Shown: positions 60,782-64,000 of the stretch, piece after piece
How positions within the stretch are numbered: the first letter of the stretch is position 1
How the letters are laid out: each line of letters starts with the position of its first letter
Assembly (NCBI GenBank): GCA_964544635.1
Contig: CAZJCK010000006.1
Location: 10,420-74,419 of the forward strand
DNA from: CAZJCK01 sp964544635
GTDB taxonomy: Bacteria > Zixibacteria > MSB-5A5 > GN15 > FEB-12
Direction of reading: 5' to 3'
Length of the DNA stretch: 64,000 bases
The notes under the pieces: model-generated
What the model was told of the DNA's origin: nothing
The model's input: only the letters and a program-made list of their open reading frames with translations
Databases searched by the model: none
Position numbers and translations under genes: made by a program

Positions 60782-61986
60782 AAGTACTCGTTATCAACTG
60801 CGGTTCGTCATCGGTAAAGTATCAACTGATCGACACCGAGAACGAAAAGGCGCTGGCTAAGGGACTGGTGGCGCGGATCGGTATGTCGGCCTCGGTGCTG
60901 ACCCACAAGCCGCACGACCGTGACGAAGTGAAAATATCCGGCGAGATTCTCGACCATATTGTGGCGGTCGAGTATGTCGTCAGCGTGCTGTTGTCGGAAA
61001 ACCATGGTGTTATCAAAGATCGCAAAGAGATCGAGGCGATCGGCCACCGGGTGGTACACGGTGGTGAAGAGTTCTCCGATTCGGTATTGATCACGCCGGA
61101 GTTGATGGCCGAGCTGCGCAACCTGATCGATCTGGCGCCGCTGCATAACCCGCACAATATCCGCGGCATCAACGCCTGCATGAAGACTATTCCAAACACG
61201 CCTCAGGTGGCGGTATTCGACACCGCGTTTCACACCAACATGCCACCTAAGGCGTATATTTATGGCCTGCCATATGTCATGTACAAACGCTACAGCATAA
61301 GGCGGTACGGTTTCCACGGCACTTCCCACAAGTACGTCACCGAGCGGGCGTCGGCGATGCTCGGTAAGCCACTGGACCAGTTGAAGATTATCACCTGTCA
61401 TTTGGGTAACGGAGCGTCGATGGCGGCGGTCAAGCACGGTGTCTCGGTCGACACCAGCATGGGCTTTACGCCGCTGGAAGGTTTGCTCATGGGGACACGT
61501 ACCGGCGATCTCGACCCGGCCATCATCCTGCACATCATGGGCCGCGAGGAGCTGTCGCTGCACGAAGCCAACACCCTGATGAACAAACATTCCGGGCTGG
61601 CCGGGATTTCCGGGGTTTCGTCGGATATGCGCGAGGTGACCGAGGCGGCTGAAGAGGGTCACACCAACGCCAGACTGGCGCTGGACGTGTACGGCTATAA
61701 GGTCCAGAAATATATCGGCGCCTATGCCGCCGCGATGGGCGGGCTGGACGCGCTCGTGTTCACTGCCGGTATCGGCGAAAACGCCCCCGATATCCGTAAG
61801 TTATGCCTGACCGATCTACAGTTTTTGGGTATTGAGGTCGATGATAGTAAAAACAAGGCCGTGAAAGGTAAGGAAACCGACATCTCGGCGGATGGCGCGC
61901 GGGTGAAAACGCTGGTCATCCCCACCAACGAAGAATTGGTGATTGCCCGGGATACGAAGCGGATTGTTGAAAACTCTCAGGGATGA
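60778..61986 (+). CDS. ackA: acetate kinase
   Basis: A 402-residue enzyme converting acetyl phosphate and ADP to acetate and ATP (reversible). Signatures VLVINCGSSSVKYQL (4-18), GHRVVHGGEEF, VAVFDTAFHTNMP (catalytic Asp), GFHGTSHKYV, CHLGNGASMAAV and TAGIGENAPDIR. No phosphotransacetylase gene is adjacent; instead it is coupled to a 3-hydroxyacyl-CoA dehydrogenase, which links it to fatty acid or butyrate-type metabolism rather than a pta-ackA pair. A terminator follows. Confidence 0.96.
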   Translation: MKVLVINCGSSSVKYQLIDTENEKALAKGLVARIGMSASVLTHKPHDRDEVKISGEILDHIVAVEYVVSVLLSENHGVIKDRKEIEAIGHRVVHGGEEFSDSVLITPELMAELRNLIDLAPLHNPHNIRGINACMKTIPNTPQVAVFDTAFHTNMPPKAYIYGLPYVMYKRYSIRRYGFHGTSHKYVTERASAMLGKPLDQLKIITCHLGNGASMAAVKHGVSVDTSMGFTPLEGLLMGTRTGDLDPAIILHIMGREELSLHEANTLMNKHSGLAGISGVSSDMREVTEAAEEGHTNARLALDVYGYKVQKYIGAYAAAMGGLDALVFTAGIGENAPDIRKLCLTDLQFLGIEVDDSKNKAVKGKETDISADGARVKTLVIPTNEELVIARDTKRIVENSQG

Positions 61987-62040
61987 GTGAAACCTGATGC
62001 AACATTTTCGGGTTTAAGACAGTACCAGAGAGTAGAGAAT

Positions 62041-62076
62041 GGCGGGGTCAATGCCGGAGACCCCGCCTCTTTTTTA
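62041..62076 (+). terminator. rho-independent terminator of ackA
   Basis: Stem GGCGGGGTC / GACCCCGCC (62041-62049, 62059-62067), nine-base loop, then TCTTTTTTA. Confidence 0.93.
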
Positions 62077-62283
62077 TTAATCCCGATCATTTCCAATACT
62101 CGTTGCGCACCCGCGGCTGCAAGCTTGGTGTCCCGCCTTTTTAGGCCTGTTTTTTACCTGTAGGTCCCCAGCCCTGTGCTCATGGCAAACCAGACGGACC
62201 TGTGATATCCCCACTGCGACAGGTAGAGCCACGACGTATGATCTGCCAAACATCTCCCGGCCATCAGAGCGGTCAATAATCGC

Positions 62284-62313
62284 TTGCCCTCATCAAGAAG
62301 AACGTGGTATAAT
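62284..62313 (+). promoter_or_regulatory. promoter upstream of the FAD-linked oxidase
   Basis: Perfect TATAAT (62308-62313) with TTGCCC (62284-62289), 18-base spacer. It would give a leader of about 215 bases. Confidence 0.5.
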
Positions 62314-62319
62314 TGGACC

Positions 62320-62530
62320 GTTCAAGTCCGCATCGGCAGATGATGCAGATCCCCTGTATCCGTCCGGGCAGCAACCGCCCGAAAACTCTCGACACCTGCG
62401 ACATCACAGGGCTGGGCTGATCGACGGCCTGTCACACCGTGACGGGTCACATTGAAAACGAGACAGGATGGAACGGCTTGCCGCACAAGGGCGAGCGGTC
62501 TGTCGGTCTCATAACCACATGCTGGAGGGT
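62320..62530 (+). other. long hairpin-rich leader or intergenic region
   Basis: Between the promoter and the 62539 gene there is no open frame with a ribosome site. Inverted repeats: CGGGC-...-GCCCG (62365-62381) nested in CCCTGT...ACAGGG (62352-62411), and GTCAC-ACC-GTGAC within CCTGTCAC...GTGACGGG (62429-62447). The region 62077-62283 shows nothing recognisable. Confidence 0.4.
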
Positions 62531-62538
62531 CCGATTAC

Positions 62539-63930
62539 ATGAAGACAATCCCTGCCGACGCCGTTGATTCACTGCGGCGCAATGTTCGAGGCAGTATCGT
62601 CCTGCCCGACGACACCAATTATGACGATGTTCGAACAATCTGGAACGGTATGATCGACAAGCGCCCGGCCATGATCGTCCAATGCAGCAACGCCGACGAC
62701 GTGGTGGCGGCTGTTAACACCGCCCGCGCCCTCGGCATCGACATAGCCGTGCGCGGCGCCGGCCATCACATCGCCGGCAATTCGCTGTGTAACGACGGCA
62801 TGGTGATCGACTTGTCGCTGTTGCGCACGGTGAAGGTCGACCCGGACAAGAGACGCGCCTATGTCGACCCGGGCGCCACCCTGGCCGATCTCGACGCCGC
62901 CACCCAGAAACACGGCCTGGCCACGCCGGTCGGCATCAACTCTACCACCGGTGTTGCCGGCCTGACCCTCGGCGGCGGCTTCGGCTGGCTGACACCGAAG
63001 TACGGCATGACAGTCGATAATCTCGTCAAGGCGGAGGTGGTCACGGCCGATGGCCGCAAGGTGCCCGCCAGCGAGACGGACAATCCCACCCTCTTCTGGG
63101 CCATCCGTGGTGGCGGCGGCAACTTTGGTGTCGTCACCAAATTCGAATACAAACTGCATCCGGTCGGCCCCGAGGTCTTCGCCGGCCTGATGGTCTTCTC
63201 TATCAGCCAGGGTAAACAGATCCTCCAGAAGTACCGTGACTTTACCGCGAACGCCCCGCGCGAACTTACCGTCTGGGCCGTCCTGCGCCAGGCCCCGCCG
63301 CTGCCGTTCCTGCCTGAGGATGTTCATGGCAAGCCGGTGATAGTCCTGGCCATGTTCTACGGCGGCAAAGACCCGGCCGAAGGCGAGAAGCTGGTCGCGC
63401 CGCTCAAGGACTGGGGCGATCCGCATGGTACGTTCGCCGGACCGCAACCCTACACCGCGTGGCAGCAGGCATTCGATCCGCTGCTTACACCGGGCGCCCG
63501 CAACTACTGGAAGTCGCACAACTTCACGGAATTATCGGACGGACTGTTCGACGTTATGGTCGAATACACCAATAACCTGCCGTCACCGCACTGCGAGATC
63601 TTCATCGGCAGTATCGGCGGGGCGGCAAACGACGTGCCTTCCGACGCCACCGCCTATGCCCACCGCGATGCAAAGTTTGTCATGAACGTCCACGGCCGCT
63701 GGGAGACCGCGGGCGAGGACAACAAGTGCGTGGAATGGTCACGCGAGTTCTTCAAAAAGACAAAGCCGTTTGCCTCCAGTGGCGCCTACATCAACTTCCT
63801 AACTGAGGACGAAACTGAGCGTGTACAGTCGGCCTTTGGCGCCAACTACGACAAGCTGGTCGAGGTCAAGACGAAGTACGATCCAGAGAACGTCTTCCAC
63901 GTCAATGCAAATATCAAACCGAAGAAGTGA
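62539..63930 (+). CDS. FAD-linked oxidase (berberine-bridge-enzyme-like)
   Basis: A 463-residue protein with an N-terminal FAD_binding_4 domain and a C-terminal BBE domain. The FAD-attachment region RGAGHHIAGN gives the covalent histidine (H76); the cysteine that forms the second covalent link in bicovalent members is absent, as the segment reads GINSTTGVAGLTLGGGFGW. The C-terminal BBE motif is YDPENVFHVNANIKP. No signal peptide is evident, so a cytosolic oxidase or dehydrogenase acting on sugars or alcohols is inferred; substrate unknown. GGAGGG is nine bases upstream of the ATG. Confidence 0.93.
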   Translation: MKTIPADAVDSLRRNVRGSIVLPDDTNYDDVRTIWNGMIDKRPAMIVQCSNADDVVAAVNTARALGIDIAVRGAGHHIAGNSLCNDGMVIDLSLLRTVKVDPDKRRAYVDPGATLADLDAATQKHGLATPVGINSTTGVAGLTLGGGFGWLTPKYGMTVDNLVKAEVVTADGRKVPASETDNPTLFWAIRGGGGNFGVVTKFEYKLHPVGPEVFAGLMVFSISQGKQILQKYRDFTANAPRELTVWAVLRQAPPLPFLPEDVHGKPVIVLAMFYGGKDPAEGEKLVAPLKDWGDPHGTFAGPQPYTAWQQAFDPLLTPGARNYWKSHNFTELSDGLFDVMVEYTNNLPSPHCEIFIGSIGGAANDVPSDATAYAHRDAKFVMNVHGRWETAGEDNKCVEWSREFFKKTKPFASSGAYINFLTEDETERVQSAFGANYDKLVEVKTKYDPENVFHVNANIKPKK

Positions 63931-63952
63931 TCGATTAGTCTGAGTATGACAG

Positions 63953-63987
63953 GTCACGGGCTGCTACGCTCGTGGCCCGCTTCTTTA
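63953..63987 (+). terminator. possible terminator after the FAD-linked oxidase gene
   Basis: GGGC...GCCC hairpin (63958-63961 and 63975-63978 region) followed by GCTTCTTTACC near the window end. Short stem, weak T-run. Confidence 0.35.
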
Positions 63988-64000
63988 CCGCGGCAGCCCG

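Noticed and set aside
62325..62340. tRNA T-loop-like bases (GTTCAAGTCC)
   Set aside because: The flanks do not form a five-base T-stem and no acceptor stem or anticodon arm is present nearby.

Overview
The window is a 64 kb piece of a GC-rich bacterial chromosome, probably from an uncultured or metagenome-assembled lineage: there is a 10-N scaffold gap at 211-220. Several large secreted proteins end in paired dockerin-like repeats (pattern D-x-N-x-D...DPIDLxxxVDYLFxGG). Together with an outer membrane (TonB receptor, ExbB/ExbD/TonB, beta-barrel protein, lipoproteins), cytochrome c maturation genes and fused 2-oxoacid dehydrogenase E1, this suggests the FCB superphylum, most likely a Zixibacteria-like lineage. 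That placement is inference; no rRNA or tRNA gene is present to confirm it. No phage, transposase, CRISPR or defence island is visible.

Layout. 1-6.4 kb (+): pyruvate:ferredoxin oxidoreductase (edge-truncated), a secreted beta-propeller protein and an unknown cytosolic protein. 6.5-15.1 kb (-): leucyl aminopeptidase, chorismate synthase, an HDOD signalling protein, a membrane GAF/receiver protein resembling a decayed hybrid histidine kinase, and miaB translationally coupled to it. 15.3-20.2 kb (-): a secreted M1 peptidase and a BACON-like repeat protein, both dockerin-tagged. 20.6-26.2 kb (-): a Lon-family protease whose ATPase motifs are degenerate, a Ski2-like helicase, and a 69-residue zinc-ribbon protein resembling the C-terminal finger of B12-dependent ribonucleotide reductase. 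26.5-30.4 kb (+): two paralogous LVIVD-type beta-propeller proteins with dockerin tails. 30.5-30.7 kb: two copies of a REP-like palindromic repeat. 30.8-36.5 kb (-): a TPR / membrane protein / ExbB / ExbD / ExbD / TonB operon. 36.6-40.7 kb (-): a small membrane protein, a secreted protein with three TonB-C-like modules, and fused E1 alpha-beta. 41.0-43.0 kb (+): an S9 prolyl-oligopeptidase-family peptidase. 43.1-44.1 kb (-): a tandem pair of SpoIIAA-like proteins. 44.4-48.2 kb (-): a cobalamin-riboswitch operon of btuB and a YVTN-type beta-propeller. 48.3-51.7 kb (-): ccmABCDE plus an aspartic-protease-like gene. 52.2-56.8 kb (-): dxr-rseP-lepB-lepB-DUF1573 envelope operon. 56.9-59.5 kb (-): cyclophilin lipoprotein, another lipoprotein and an outer-membrane barrel. 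59.9-63.9 kb (+): 3-hydroxyacyl-CoA dehydrogenase/acetate kinase pair and an FAD-linked oxidase.

The most notable system is at 44.4-48.2 kb: a promoter, a complete cobalamin aptamer, a terminator-type expression platform, the outer-membrane corrinoid receptor BtuB, and then a secreted seven-blade-type propeller that by position and fold is a candidate analogue of the Bacteroides surface B12-capturing protein BtuG, here carrying a dockerin-like tail instead of a lipid anchor. The second is the Lon protease with an intact Ser-Lys dyad but a changed Walker A, Walker B, sensor 1 and sensor 2. Many promoters in the window share TTGACA with a 16-base spacer and a TAT(C/G/T)TT-like -10 box.
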